Part shown: positions 25,820 to 36,339 of the stretch, piece after piece
How positions within the stretch are numbered: position 1 is the first letter of the stretch
How the letters are laid out: every line of letters begins with the position of its first letter
From: Vandiemenella viatica
Taxonomy: Eukaryota; Arthropoda; Insecta; Orthoptera; Morabidae
NCBI GenBank assembly: GCA_031002005.1
Contig: CM061921.1
Coordinates: 175,344,935-175,408,934, forward strand
Length of the DNA stretch: 64,000 bases
Reading direction: 5' to 3'
Notes under the pieces: model-generated
Database searches by the model: none
Told to the model about the DNA's origin: nothing
Seen by the model: only the letters and a program-made list of their open reading frames with translations
Program-made: the position numbers and the translations under genes

Positions 25820-26450
25820 CTGAATGCGCACAGCCATCACCATCCAGTACCGCACAAGACAGTACTCACCACGCATGTACATAGGGCGTGAGCAATTTGC
25901 GATTCTGATAGCCTAACCATGGAACTGAATCATCTGTGTCAGACCTTCAGGCGAAACGGGTACACTGGTTATCAGATAAGTCTGGCATTCCGAGAGCCAA
26001 GACGTAGTCTTAATAACACCAATTGTCTAGCCTTCTTGCCGTACTCTGGTGCTACAACATCAATGATAGGACGGGTTCTAGCAAAAAGTGGAGTTAACAC
26101 CATTTTCTGACTGCCACCAAAGGTGAAGAACATTTTGCGTTCCCCCAAGGATGACTTGCTCTGCGAACACTTGGGGTATATTACATCACTTGTGATTGTA
26201 GAAAGAGGTACATTGGCCAGACGATACGGTGTGTTAATCAACGTTGTCTAGAACATGTTCAACATGTTCGTCTGGGGCAGAAAGAGAAGTCTGCGGTGGC
26301 AGAACACAACCACGAACAGGGCCATGGCTTTGATTTTGAAAATACCAGAGTACTGGCACATACTGGGAGCTTCTCAAACAGCATTCTCAGTGAAGCAGTA
26401 GAAATTTGTCTCACATCAAACCTCATCAACTGTGTGGGTACCAGTTGAGT
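25820..26450 (+). pseudogene. PLE linker and GIY-YIG domain, right arm
   Basis: Begins with PLE linker sequence (HHYHPVPHKTVLTTHVHRA at about 25835), then ELNHLCQTFRRNGY. A stop lies near 26108 before PPKVKNILRSPKDDL. The GIY-YIG block reads YITCDCRKRYIGQTIRCVNQ at about 26180, retaining YIG and R, then CLEH and SAVAEHNHEQGHGFDF. It is about 90% like the left arm by eye, so the two come from closely related parents. Confidence 0.85.
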
Positions 26451-26996
26451 GAAGCTTAGACGCCACTCTTCGATACTATTCGTCGGCAGCGCTACCGAGA
26501 TACACATGACACAGCTCGTACAAATCAACGGAGCGTTCACTAGTAGTAGGAGTGAACAATTGTAGCTCATGCATTACTGAGCAGCTTATGGCGAAGGCTT
26601 TGTCTTCTGACTTTTCCTTCAAACGTTGTGACTAGATAGGACCCCGACTACGACCGGGTCCAAAGCCGACCGCAGCGGTGTGGCAGCAAGAATCTTGGTT
26701 TGCTCAATACGAGTCAGGCCTGCAACAGATATGATTCAACACAGCGGTTGGATGAGCAACTTATGGCAAAGGCTTTGTATTCCGATATTTCCTTTGAACG
26801 AGCGATGATTTCCAGCCCATCTGCTACAGGTCATGAGAACAGGGGCATCGAATCAAGCCGTGTCTCCATCATGGCATCCAATCAAGTTGCAACGAGACAG
26901 GACCCCAGCTACAACCGGTTCCAGAGCTGACCAATCACAGCATAGTATCAGGAGTCTGGGTTGGCTGAGCAACATCACACGTTCTCGACTGCACTT

Positions 26997-27050
26997 CACC
27001 AGAAGATGGCGACAACTAATGTGATTGCCGAAATATCGTGTAATTATAAC
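26997..27050 (+). ncRNA. Weak hammerhead-like motif in PLE right arm
   Basis: CAC, then CAGAAGA in place of the core, GGCGA pairing with UUGCC (five pairs including one G-U), then GAAAUAUC and GUG pairing with CAC. The order of parts matches a type I hammerhead but the CUGANGA core is not canonical. Confidence 0.3.
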
Positions 27051-27593
27051 ACTTTTCTAACTCTGCTAGTCACCTGAGAACATTTAATATATTCTAAACG
27101 CTGAGAGAAACTACGTTCTTATGTAACATTTCATTTGCCTTTATTTTTCTTTCCATTTTCTCCTAATTTTCCTACTCATATTTCAAGCAAAGTACAACTG
27201 ACCCAGTCAATATAAGAAAGCCTGTCAAAGATTTGTTGATAAAATACAATTTTGAGTCAGCAAAGATGGTGTGCAAAGCAGTCTGACTGCTTAAGTTATG
27301 TCGTTAACACAAAACAATAACAAAAAAAACTTTCAATGACAAACTTGTACTTTGTTACTTTGTAAGATAATCAATGCTAGTTGATATAGAATTTTTTGAT
27401 TCTTTTGTATTTACTTAGCTTGAAGTTTATTTGTATTTAAACAAGTAGGCAGATAGTCATCAGAACACTACAACACGATTTCTGTACCTAAGATGTGGTA
27501 ACTTGCATGTTTTTTTTTGGTCTATTTTAGTTAAATTTCTTAAGTTTATGTCAAATGGTTGGTTTTGTCTAACCCTGTCATTTGTCCCATTTT

Positions 27594-27611
27594 AAAGAAG
27601 GGAGGATGGGG
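27594..27611 (+). promoter_or_regulatory. Polypurine tract
   Basis: AAAGAAGGGAGGATGGGG directly precedes the right LTR, one T short of a perfect purine tract. It would prime plus-strand DNA synthesis. Confidence 0.85.
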
Positions 27612-28057
27612 TGTAACTCTACAAGTGACTGGTACTGTTGTGTGTGCGACACTTGGCACCCCTGCTGTAAGTCGAGGGATGTCAGTCGCATGGAGTGTCC
27701 GAGTGTGGTCGGGCACGGGATTACAGTGGACAGTGAAACATAGACTGATGTGTGTAGATTAAAAATGCTCCACATGAAAATAACCTGAAATCTTCAAATA
27801 CATCAAAGTAATTTTACTGACTGATGCCCATCCGAGACAGAATGTGCTGTTAATATTAATAAATTCATTGTGAGAAACAGTAAATGTTAGCAAAGTGGGA
27901 TAGAATTTCATTTATCCTCCCTTTTTTTTAATAGAAATATATGCCGGATAGTACCTGTCTGGCAATCATATTAAGATAAATTAATTAAATTCAGTTTTAA
28001 ATTTCCTTTGTGCAGAAGTCAACAAGACAGTAACTAAAATATTACTGTATAATTACA
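27612..28057 (+). repeat. Right LTR (446 bp)
   Basis: Starts TGTAACTCTACAAG and ends TATAATTACA. Longer than the left LTR through small insertions or deletions. It is followed immediately by the AAGT duplication and the resumed LINE reading frame. Confidence 0.92.
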
Positions 28058-28061
28058 AAGT

Positions 28062-28976
28062 GGCTATAATAAAAGCAGAGACTCAAAAGAGATATGCATC
28101 ACTTAAAAAGAGTTTAAGACAAGGCTGTAGGCTATCAAAATTAATATTCAGCTTGTATATAGAGGAAGCAATAAACGAAGTAAAAGAGAAACTTGAATGT
28201 GGGACAAATGTTCAAGGAGAAAATTATCAGGTTGCTACAATTTTCTGACCAAATTGACCGGTTAGCAGAACAGACCGAGGATACTGAGAAGTTACTGAAT
28301 GGAATGAACAAAATATTGAAGGACAATTTTTGACTAAATATAAACCAAAGTAAGAAAAAAGTAATTAAATGTAGCAGAAATTATAGCAATAACAGTAGAT
28401 CAAATATAAAAATAAGACCAGATGCAACAGGAGAAATGAATATTTTTACTTAGAAAGTAAAAATAGAACTAAAGGCTGAAGCAGGAATGATGTTAAAAGC
28501 AGAATAGTACTAGTGAGGGGTGCCTTCTTGAAGAGAAATCTTTAGTCTTAAATACTAATCTAGGATTCGGAAACAATTTTTTTAAAACCCTATGTGTAAA
28601 CACAGCACTTTAGGTAGTGGCGAATGGACTTTAGAAATACCAGAAAGAAGGAAAATTTAAGCATTGGGGATATGGTGCAAAGAAGAATGCTGAAAATTAA
28701 GTGAAAAAGTAAAGTGAACATGTTTTGGAAATGAAGAATTAGTAAAGAAGTTTGTGCAAGAGTCGTACAGAAAAAGTGATACAGAATGGTGAGTCACATT
28801 TTAAGACATGTGGGATTGGTTAAATTGTTAGTGGGGAAGGGAACAGTTGAAGGTAAGAACTGTAGAGTGAAGCAGAGATTAGAATATGTGAAGCAGATAA
28901 CTGAGGATGTAGGTTTTAAGGGGTATTGCTCCAAACCAATTGAGAGACTGATTACAGCAAAAAAACACTAAACAAA
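28062..28976 (+). pseudogene. LINE family A copy 2, right half
   Basis: Continues the LINE broken at 20567. The thumb-side frame begins AIIKAETQKRYASLKKSLRQ (family VKKGVRQGC), then LIFSLYIEEAINEVKEKLEC. The catalytic FADD is lost (the frame reads NYQVATIF* near 28240 and then DQIDRL). Later, RRMLKIK-like sequence near 28690 and a C-terminal end near 28960 precede the A-rich tail. Confidence 0.88.
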
Positions 28977-29009
28977 AGTTTTTCTATCTAATACTTTTGT
29001 GCTAGAGAT

Positions 29010-30000
29010 GCCAATAACATAGCCATTGGATTTTTATCACAAGTCATAGATCAGAAAGGAATACTAATCACTTATGCAGCCTGTCAGTTAAATGAATCAG
29101 AAGTACATTACAGGGTTCTGAAATGTTAACGTTTTTCAGTTATTTGGGGGTAACCTTTTCTGTCACTTTCTTTTCTATTGCTATAGTGTTGGACAATGCA
29201 GCATTACAATAGATATTAGGATTGAAACAACTCTCTAGTACATTAGACATTGATACTTGGTGAGTCTGGTAAATTAGATGGAAATTTAAGTGGTTTTGAA
29301 AAGGAAAGTTTGAACCATGGATATTCTAGGTGCACCCTCAATGGCAGAACTGCCAGTTGCACAAGAAAAATATTTTAAGTGGAAAAACACTAAATGGTTT
29401 TTGTTTCATGACAACATGTTAAATGGTATCTTTAAGCTTGGCGACAGAAGCCATAAATGAACAAATACTGAAGCTTTATCATTATTCTGTCTTGACAGAG
29501 CACTGTGGGTTTAAAACCACAGATCAGAGAATTGCTAAACAATACATGTTGCCTAGTAGTGAAAGAAAAGTTATTGATAAAAAAAGGTTGTGTAGTGAAA
29601 GATGCAGTCTTGGAAAATTTGGGTAAAAATTGCAAGAGTAACTATCCAATGAGTGGTGTTAGATGTAGTGGGTCCTGTTAAACAAACTAAAGCAGGTTAC
29701 ACTTACGCTCTTCCCAATACAGATGCTTTTCCGGTTATTTGATTAAGACCAAACATGAAAGGCAATTTATCCTAGGTGGATAGTGCAATTTGATGTGCCA
29801 GAATCTATGATTACAGATTATTTATATCATTTTTTTAAAAAAATTTGTTTATCAAATTGCAAATTACTGGTTAATGAAATGTGATGAACGACTAGTTTTC
29901 ACCCTCAAGAAAATGATAGAATTAAGAGAATTCACAAGTAACTGGGAAAATGCTAAGTCATTATATCAAGAAGCAACATGATAATCAAAATTTGTCATTT
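29010..30000 (+). pseudogene. Gypsy RNase H and integrase fragment
   Basis: RNase H-like end at about 29025-29140 (LSQVIDQKGILITYAACQLN, then SEVHYRVL; family LSQ...PIAYASR.LN..E.NY). The integrase zinc-binding region is at about 29475-29570 (YHYSVLTEHCGFKTTDQRIA, matching H...H.G..KT). The catalytic core start is at about 29660-29750 (VGPVKQTKAGYTYALPNTDA) and the FDVPESMITD block at about 29790, with the second acidic residue inside TD. Frames change several times. It lies directly after the LINE tail and has no LTR. Confidence 0.78.
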
Positions 30001-30814
30001 CCTTACTAAGACTCTATTCACTCTGAACTGGAAGTTCAAAATAATGTTTATCTTGCCCCACTCCTCACCTCACCACTCTATCCCATTTCCTACCACTCCA
30101 AGCAGTTTGCTGTGTCTCAGTAGTGAGGGACAACAAATTCCAGTGAGTACTGTCATGTTGATAGCTATGAATACATTATAATAAAATTGTAAATGAAATT
30201 AATTGCACCAGATAATTACTACATTAGGTGATGAAGAAAATTGTTTTTGACGTACGTTTTCCTCGACACAGCACAAATTCTAAAGATAAAGTTAATATTC
30301 TTCCCCCCCAGAGAACGACAAAAAATGACAGCTGGGGCATGTGGCATATTGTTACAAACTGTGCAGTGTATGTGTAGTGAAGCCTATATAAGTTTACCAA
30401 GACCATCCTTTTCTCCTCTTTAGAAAAATGATCCACAAGAAAAACTGGTCACAGAGATGGATAAGTATCTACTAGAATTTTATGATTGAAGGAAGTATCC
30501 TACCATAAGAATATTGAGAGACATAAGGGAATTAACTATAATTGAGGCATCAATTCCCTACATAAATTACTAAAAACCCAGAAAATGTAATGCTGGTAGA
30601 AGTTTTCAGATGGTAAGGTCAGAAATGCTGCAGTACTGGCCTAATTTCTAAGAAAAAATGGACAATTTAAGGAAAGACTGTCTTCTTCAACCTATCATCT
30701 ACCTCAATGAGATGTAGGTAAATCAAAATCTTGCAAGAAAGTTTATTTACCACAATAAATAAAATGGTGGCCCCAGGGTTCCTCAAGTAAATCCTCTTGA
30801 TTAATTGTTAATCA
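30001..30814. other. No recognised gene
   Basis: AT-rich. A short two-strand open frame at 30224-30436 has no motif. Some of this could be the leading part of the transposase fragment that follows. Confidence 0.45.
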
Positions 30815-31060
30815 TGCTGTGGTTGTTTTTCAGTCTAAAAGTTCTGGAAATTATCATCATCAAATAAACAGTGAAGTGTTCAGGGAATGGTTTTCTAATT
30901 TGCTTAAGATTCTGGAAAAAGGGCATGTCCTAATAATCAACAATGCAAGTTATCAGTCAAAGTTCAAATAAAAAATCCCAACCATTAACTCAAGAAAAGT
31001 TGAAACTGTTTGTGTGATGAGAATAATGATAGTTGCAGTGAAGGCCACAGAAGAGATGAA
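30815..31060 (+). pseudogene. Tc1/mariner-superfamily transposase fragment
   Basis: The frame KSSGNYHHQINSEVFREWF at about 30837, then LLKILEKGHVLIINNASYQS and PTINSRK, matches the middle of the DDE transposase family that also gives the fragment at 42101-43109. In relatives the second catalytic block reads MDNA.YHS; here the position of the aspartate is Asn (INNASYQS), so the catalytic residue is lost. A stop follows near 30970. Confidence 0.7.
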
Positions 31061-31339
31061 GACAGTATGCTAGAAGTGTCTGCTTAGTAAATGATTTCTT
31101 ACTATGTTTAAACTACATTTACTTCATTCTGAAATACTGTGATTGGTTTTACCAGAGATTTTTGTAAACAGAAACTACCACTTCCAGTCACCATCACTTT
31201 TATTATTAAAGTTATATGCCATGTTTTAAGAACACATTCCCACTGGAAATGCTAATAAAAATAAAATTTAATTACCTAAATGTCTGACACAACTTTTAAA
31301 AATAAAAATGGTAACTGGGAGCATATTTTTCCCCCATTT

Positions 31340-32485
31340 TCGTTTCAGCCATCTATGGACTACGACTAAGCAACTTTATTTCCTCTTCTGACTTTCCTTC
31401 CTCAGTTGCCAGTACTCTTTCATTCTCTCGCTCACTCTTGCTTTTTCTTCCTCTGAAAATTCTCTCCTTTTCCTGATTGGTTTTTCTTCAGTCAGATCTT
31501 TTACCTCCACAATTCTTCTTCTGAATAATTCCCTGTCGTGGATGTCTTCCATGCTGATCCCACATCTTTTCAGATCCTGATGTACCTCCTTCACCAATTG
31601 AACTTGAGTCTTCCTGTTCCTTGAAAGTTGGGTATTTTCTTTGTAATTCTTTCTGGTTCCATTCTCTTGATATGTCCATAGAAAGCTAATATCCTTTTCT
31701 TAATTGTGTTTGATACCTTTTCAAACTTGTCATATAATTCTTGGTTTGATCTCAAATGGAAATTAAATTCTCTTCCTGTCACTTTTTTTTGTCCCAAGAT
31801 TTTCCTTACAAACTTTCTTTCTTTCTTTTCTATTTCCATCAATCCCTTTCTGGCTAGTGTTCCTGCTGCATATAAACATTCTGGCTTCACTACTGGTTGT
31901 ATTTTGCCTGATGGGAGAGTAATTTTGATATGTATGTCTTTTGATTTTTTTTTTTTGCTTGGGCTTTACGCCTCGTCAACAACGAGGTCATTAGAGGCGG
32001 GATGGGATTGGGGGAAGGAATGGGAAGGAATTCGGGCATGGCATTTTTGAAGGAAGCATCCCGGTATTCGCCTGGAGTGATTTGGGGGAAACCATGGAAA
32101 ACCCAAATCTGGATGCCCGGATGGGAATTAGAACCCGCGTCCTCCCGAATGCGAGGCCAGAACGTTAACCATTCACCCACCACGCTCGGTATGTCTTTTG
32201 ACAAATCCTGAAGGATGTTTCCATATTTCTTACCCTATCTTAAACTGCAGCCTTTTCATTAACATTGGGAGTCAAAATTTCACCAAGGTATTTGAGCTTC
32301 TGTGTTCTTTTAATATCACCATATTTACTTTTCACTGTCAACGTCTGGTCTTTTGCATGTATTCCATTTTCTCAAACGAAATCTGTAGTCCTGCCTTTTC
32401 AGCTGTTTCCTTCAAGACTTCTATCTGTTTGATTGCAGTCTCCAGATCTCTTGCATACAACACAAGAAGAGAAAACTTTATTCAA
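31340..32485 (-). pseudogene. LINE C-terminal half (family C), split by a SINE
   Basis: From 32480 leftward: ARDLETAIKQIEVLKETAEK, the sequence after the RT active site, then a thumb region in broken frames to 32200. After the SINE (31945-32188), KPECLYAAGTLARKGLMEIE at about 31885 continues the same protein, then KKRILAFYGHIKRM and finally the Lys/Arg-rich end at 31376-31597. RKILG... HIKRM is typical of RTE-like C-termini. The RT active site and endonuclease are missing. Confidence 0.82.
31945..32188 (-). repeat. tRNA-derived SINE, copy 2
   Basis: Minus-orientation SINE with poly-T (the A-tail complement) at 31945-31956 and an intact tRNA-like head ending CACGCTCG. A perfect 13-bp target duplication, GTATGTCTTTTGA, lies at 31932-31944 and 32189-32201. 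Inserted in a LINE coding region. Confidence 0.95.
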
Positions 32486-34609
32486 TGAAATTTTTATTTA
32501 TTAAGATACGAAATTGTAGTTTTAAACATAAACTGTCTACATCACATGATACACGTATAACAAGTAATTAATATGCCAGGTTTTACTGTAAAAAAACTTC
32601 TCATGAGATTCAAAATATTTTTCTACCTATGTAATGAGGTTGTTTATGATAGAACAAATTTGTACAGCAGGTGCTTTCGTCCCTTCTCATGTAAGGGTAC
32701 GGGCAGCAGAGCAGGAAAAGAGCTTAATAATCCATGCTGCCAATGGAAAATTAAAGATCTACAGTTTCAGCATGTAACACAAAGATCAATTCTAGTACAC
32801 ACACAACCCATTTTGTAATTATTTCTTGTTGTCAGACTGTATCAGTCACTCAGCTGTTCAGAATGTCAAAGGACATATACACAATTCTGTTTTGAAAAGC
32901 CAGACATTCTAATTAAAGGAATTATCACCAGAGGAACAAAACTATGGACAATGCTTTTCTGTTGCAAGCCAAATAGCATAACAAGACAGCGAAACCAGAA
33001 GACATTAATGTAGGGGAATTTGTAATGTTAAGAATCCAACTTCAGTAGAATGGTCAAAAATGCAAATTTAAGTCAAACTGGTTAGCGATATAAGAAGTCT
33101 AAGAGATACTCTTATCTGTATTGGTAAGAATTCAAGTGCCAGACAGACTACTAGTTTTTCATAAAAATTGATTCAAAAACTACAGCAAACGGGAGAAATG
33201 TAGTGTTTTCCCATAAACCAAGTTAACCCTAGGAAGTAATTTCAAAGGGATATTTTTTTTAGTTTGTTTGTTGCTAACATCAAGCATTCAAAATCGTTTA
33301 TTTGACAAAACGTTTTAGTGGTGTATAAATGGCCACGTTGTAATACTGTGATTTTCTGCCAAAACCATGCCAATTTGTATTATCTGAAGCCCATTTCTGC
33401 TGTAAGAATAGTTTTTTTTTCAGTTGCTTAACAACAATCAGTGAGTGGTGAGGAGGTAACCCAAATTAACCATGTAAACTGTTGATATGGACTGGCAGTG
33501 CCAAATTGCAAGCTGCAGTGGCCGAGTAAAAAACATACTGAAAATTTACATTTAGAACTTGTAAGAATTTTAAAGGAGAGATTATTGCTATCTACCATTA
33601 AATTTTTTATAAATTAGGATATGTGAAACCTTGGAAGAATTGTATATTATTTTATATGGAAGGTGGTGTGATTGCATCACATAATATTTAGATACTTAAA
33701 TATTTAGTCATTGACCTGCCAGACACCCACCTGGCCTCAATCACTGAAAAAATTACTTTCATTGATGCATTACTCATTATTATTATTGTCATTTAACTAG
33801 TTACAACCTTTTTTTTTTTTAAAAAAAATGTATCTGTCAATATTTATTTGCCTAATTTTTGTTTCAACATTTCATACTCTTTTGGTACATCACTAATTCT
33901 ATCACCATCTGTGATATACATATCTGTATATAACATCTCAGTCCCTCCGCCATATCAATAATGCACTCAGTCATGTAGGAAACTTTGGAGTGTGCACACC
34001 TCCCGAACCACATGACTCATTTCCTTCATCATGAATAAGGTGTAAAACCAAAATATTGTGTATTCTTGTGTTCATCATATATGTTCTTCACCCGTCGCTG
34101 CCTTCAACTTTGGTGAGTGCCGAGTCATTTTCCCTTTCCTTGTAATTTATATGAACATGATTTAGGAATTTTGAGAGATGAAGGCACTTAGTTTTTAAGT
34201 ATTTTCAGTACCTTTGATGAACGTGTCAAAGAAAAACATTTACATAATGATTCAGTAATTAGTTCAGTTACCAGAACCTTAAAATAATATATATTGCTTT
34301 TTATTTTTATTTAAAAAAAAATAGGTTTATGATTTATGAGAAATTCCATCCATTAGACTGAAGAGGGTCAGATTGCCATCTTTTGACCTCAGAGGAAAGA
34401 TATAAGCTTTTAAAGGCATCTAATGGCACTGTCCAAATTAACCACTTGATTGCACTCTTAGAGTAAGCAGTAAATTCTGTAAATAACATATATATTTGAT
34501 TACAAGTGTAAGTGTTCCTTGTAATGATTTTTTTTGCCGATTATTCGTATTTGGGCCTATGGATGATGCAGCTTTGAAATGGTTCTGTTAAATTAAGCTT
34601 CAAATAATA
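32486..34609. other. Mostly unrecognised AT-rich DNA
   Basis: No gene I can name. At about 32985-33230, fragments such as NVGEFVMLRIQ and KCKFKSNWLA faintly resemble the end of a gypsy integrase, too weak to call. 34070-34140 shares an arrangement (TGTGTATT.TTGTGTTC, then a GGTGAGTG/GGTAAGTG block and CATTTCCCT.TCCT) with 38310-38390, suggesting a second low-copy repeat. Confidence 0.4.
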
Positions 34610-34770
34610 TCATGCCGTCTGCTAGATGGCTTGATACAATTAAGGAAGACATCAGAAATGTTGACATTAAAGCAAGAGTAGGAGCAGTGGAGAGACAATC
34701 AGCTGGCGAAGGCTAGTTGATGAGGTAATGAATTGGTTACAGTCTGTAATATCACTGTAATATGTAAATC
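34610..34770 (+). pseudogene. LINE 3'-terminal coding fragment
   Basis: The frame MPSARWLDTIKEDIRNVDIK at about 34614, then RVGAVERQS, followed after a frameshift by RLVDEV, matches the end of many RTE/Jockey-type ORF2 proteins (GRP..RW.D.I..D.......A.DR..WR..V). Only this terminal part is present. Confidence 0.55.
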
Positions 34771-35059
34771 TGCTAGCAATATGAAAGCAACAATTTCAAA
34801 ATTTTCGGAGAGTGGAGCAACACCTATTTTGAAAAAAGATGGGGGTGAGGGGAAGAGTTTTTAAGGGAATGATTTGATCTTCTGTAATTTTCTGTTTGCT
34901 CTCACCAGATCCTAGTGTCCAACTCAGCACTACTTGCCTAAGACCACCAGTGGGTGGATACAGTCTTAAACACATGATGTACAATACAGTGAGTCGTACA
35001 TGGGTGCTAACAGCAAATATTTGCTTTCTGTCCCATTTTGGCCATATTAAATAAATTAA

Positions 35060-35180
35060 GGATCACACTCAGGTATGCTATTAGCATGAGTGATATCAGT
35101 TTATTGTCTTTATTTCAGTTATAGTTGTAGAAAAGCTAATATTGACTGATGCTCTTTTGACCTTGAATAAAAAAGATGAT
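35060..35180 (+). repeat. Dispersed repeat, copy 2
   Basis: Second copy of the block described at 17190-17300. The order of motifs is the same with small insertions. Confidence 0.6.
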
Positions 35181-35853
35181 TTTATATAATTGTTGTTGTC
35201 ATCTAGTAAGCTCACCAACTATACATATCCAGGTCATACATACAGACCATGAAAATCCATAGCTCTAGCCAGTATCAAATAAGAATTTACACGTTGTAGG
35301 TGTCAGAATTTAATTCAAGAATAGAAGAATGCTTCTCATTATATCTACAACATAGGCCATTATATGATGACAAAATGAAAGCAGTAACATATTATAAAAC
35401 TAATACAAGGTAATTATGTTCAAGCAAGAAACATTTTAACTTGTTTCTCTTAAAAATTTGGACTGAAATCATCCTGCAAAAATTTGAAATGATAAATATA
35501 GTTTGAAAGGCTTACCAAACTCATATATATATTATTTTAACATGGAAAGGTCATGCCATTAATAAATGCAATGCATTTAGATACAGTTATAACTCAAGTT
35601 TCTGGTACAAATGCATTAGTACATACGATAATCACTAAGAAAGAAGAGGGCTATCAACTTCTGCCGTAAGCACTTCCAATCCTTCCATTCTATTAGCTAA
35701 ATGTCACTATTTTATAACAAAAGATCTAGCTGTATATGTTGTAATTCTTTGGCATACCATTATCAAATTTGTTAAGATATAGTTGCATTCCCTGTTCTTG
35801 TGCAAATGCTCAGTACATAGGTGAGTATCATAATATTCAAGCATAGTACATAC
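35181..35853. other. No recognised gene
   Basis: AT-rich. It would be intron sequence downstream (minus strand) of the exon at 35854-36095 if that exon is real. Confidence 0.5.
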
Positions 35854-36095
35854 CATTCTTATTTGCTTTGGTTGCATGGATAATGAGAGCATCAGGGTGA
35901 CCACCTCTAATATCTGGTCCCTCCTCATCGGGCTTTTTGAAGACAAGATAATGAGTAATATCCAGCTCATCCAATGGACTTGGGTCCGTCTCTGTGTCCT
36001 GAGAGACTTCATGTAGCTTGTTTGCACCTCCTATCACAGCATCTTGTGAGTCAAGCTTAACACCCACAGTTTTCTTCAATTCCACTTCTTGGATG
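35854..36095 (-). CDS. Probable host exon, C3G/RAPGEF1-like Rap guanine-nucleotide exchange factor
   Basis: A 242-base minus-strand segment is open in one frame and bounded by a strong acceptor (TTTTCACTTTCAG, ending at 36096) and donor (AATG|GTATGT, starting at 35853). It starts with one base of a split codon, then IQEVELKKTVGVKLDSQDAV, continues DELDITHYLVFKKPDEEGPD and ends DALIIHATKANKN plus one base. GPDIRGG.PDALI.HAT followed by KN(D) is the pattern I recall from the start of the RasGEF-N module of C3G-type factors, which activate Rap1 downstream of Crk adaptors. Unlike nearly every other coding piece here it has no stop or frameshift. The identification is from memory and needs a search; another RasGEF family member is possible. 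No adjacent exon was located. Confidence 0.55.
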
Positions 36096-36339
36096 CTGAA
36101 AGTGAAAACAAGTAACCACTAACCAATGATTTCCGCATAATCAAAGCTAAAAGCAAATACAATCTTTCAGGTAACCACAGGCCATGTGTGGCTTACTGCT
36201 TGCTCATTTACAGTGCTATATGATAACAGGCTGCCCAAAATATTTTGTACAAGTCCCACATCCTTCAGCTTTGGTAAGCAGTAGAATTATTTTCTACAGC
36301 ATCGTTTGAATTATAAGCTACTGCTCTGTTATTTTTTCT
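36096..36339. other. Probable intron sequence
   Basis: Immediately upstream (minus strand) of the exon. Contains the polypyrimidine tract and acceptor. Nothing else recognised. Confidence 0.4.

Larger units (their letters stand above)
24650..27095. mobile_element. Head-to-head pair of Penelope-like elements (family 1)
   Basis: The left arm (about 24650-25785, minus) and right arm (about 25790-27095, plus) are inverted copies of one element meeting at their 5' ends. Both carry a GIY-YIG endonuclease domain and the same 3' region with repeated CTTATGGC.AAGGCTTTG and TATTTC motifs. The right arm is longer at its 5' end, with PLE linker sequence (HRA near 25880, ELNHLCQTFRRNGYTGYQIS at 25922, YSGATTSMIGRVLAKSG near 26045). 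No reverse transcriptase remains. The outer ends match up to GTCACC.GAGAAC.TTTAATATA-like sequence on both sides. Confidence 0.88.
20568..28057 (+). mobile_element. 7.49-kb LTR retrotransposon inserted in a LINE
   Basis: Direct LTRs (20568-20975 and 27612-28057) begin TGTAAC and end ATTACA. The LINE sequence resumes exactly after the right LTR, and AAGT is duplicated at 20564-20567 and 28058-28061. A primer-binding-site-like sequence adjoins the left LTR and a purine tract adjoins the right. The interior holds a decayed gag but I found no protease, reverse transcriptase or integrase. Part of the interior is a Penelope-like inverted pair (24650-27095). A four-base duplication and a TGGCGA-type primer site recall 412/mdg1-like gypsy elements, but without pol the clade is inference. 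Confidence 0.93.

Noticed and set aside
24701..27050. A firm hammerhead call in Penelope family 1
   Set aside because: Stem and GAAA are in place but the core reads CYAGAAGA in both arms, one base too long for CUGANGA; listed only as weak candidates.
32860..33230. Another gypsy integrase tail
   Set aside because: Only scattered residues match and the frame is broken every few codons; mentioned under the interval but not called.
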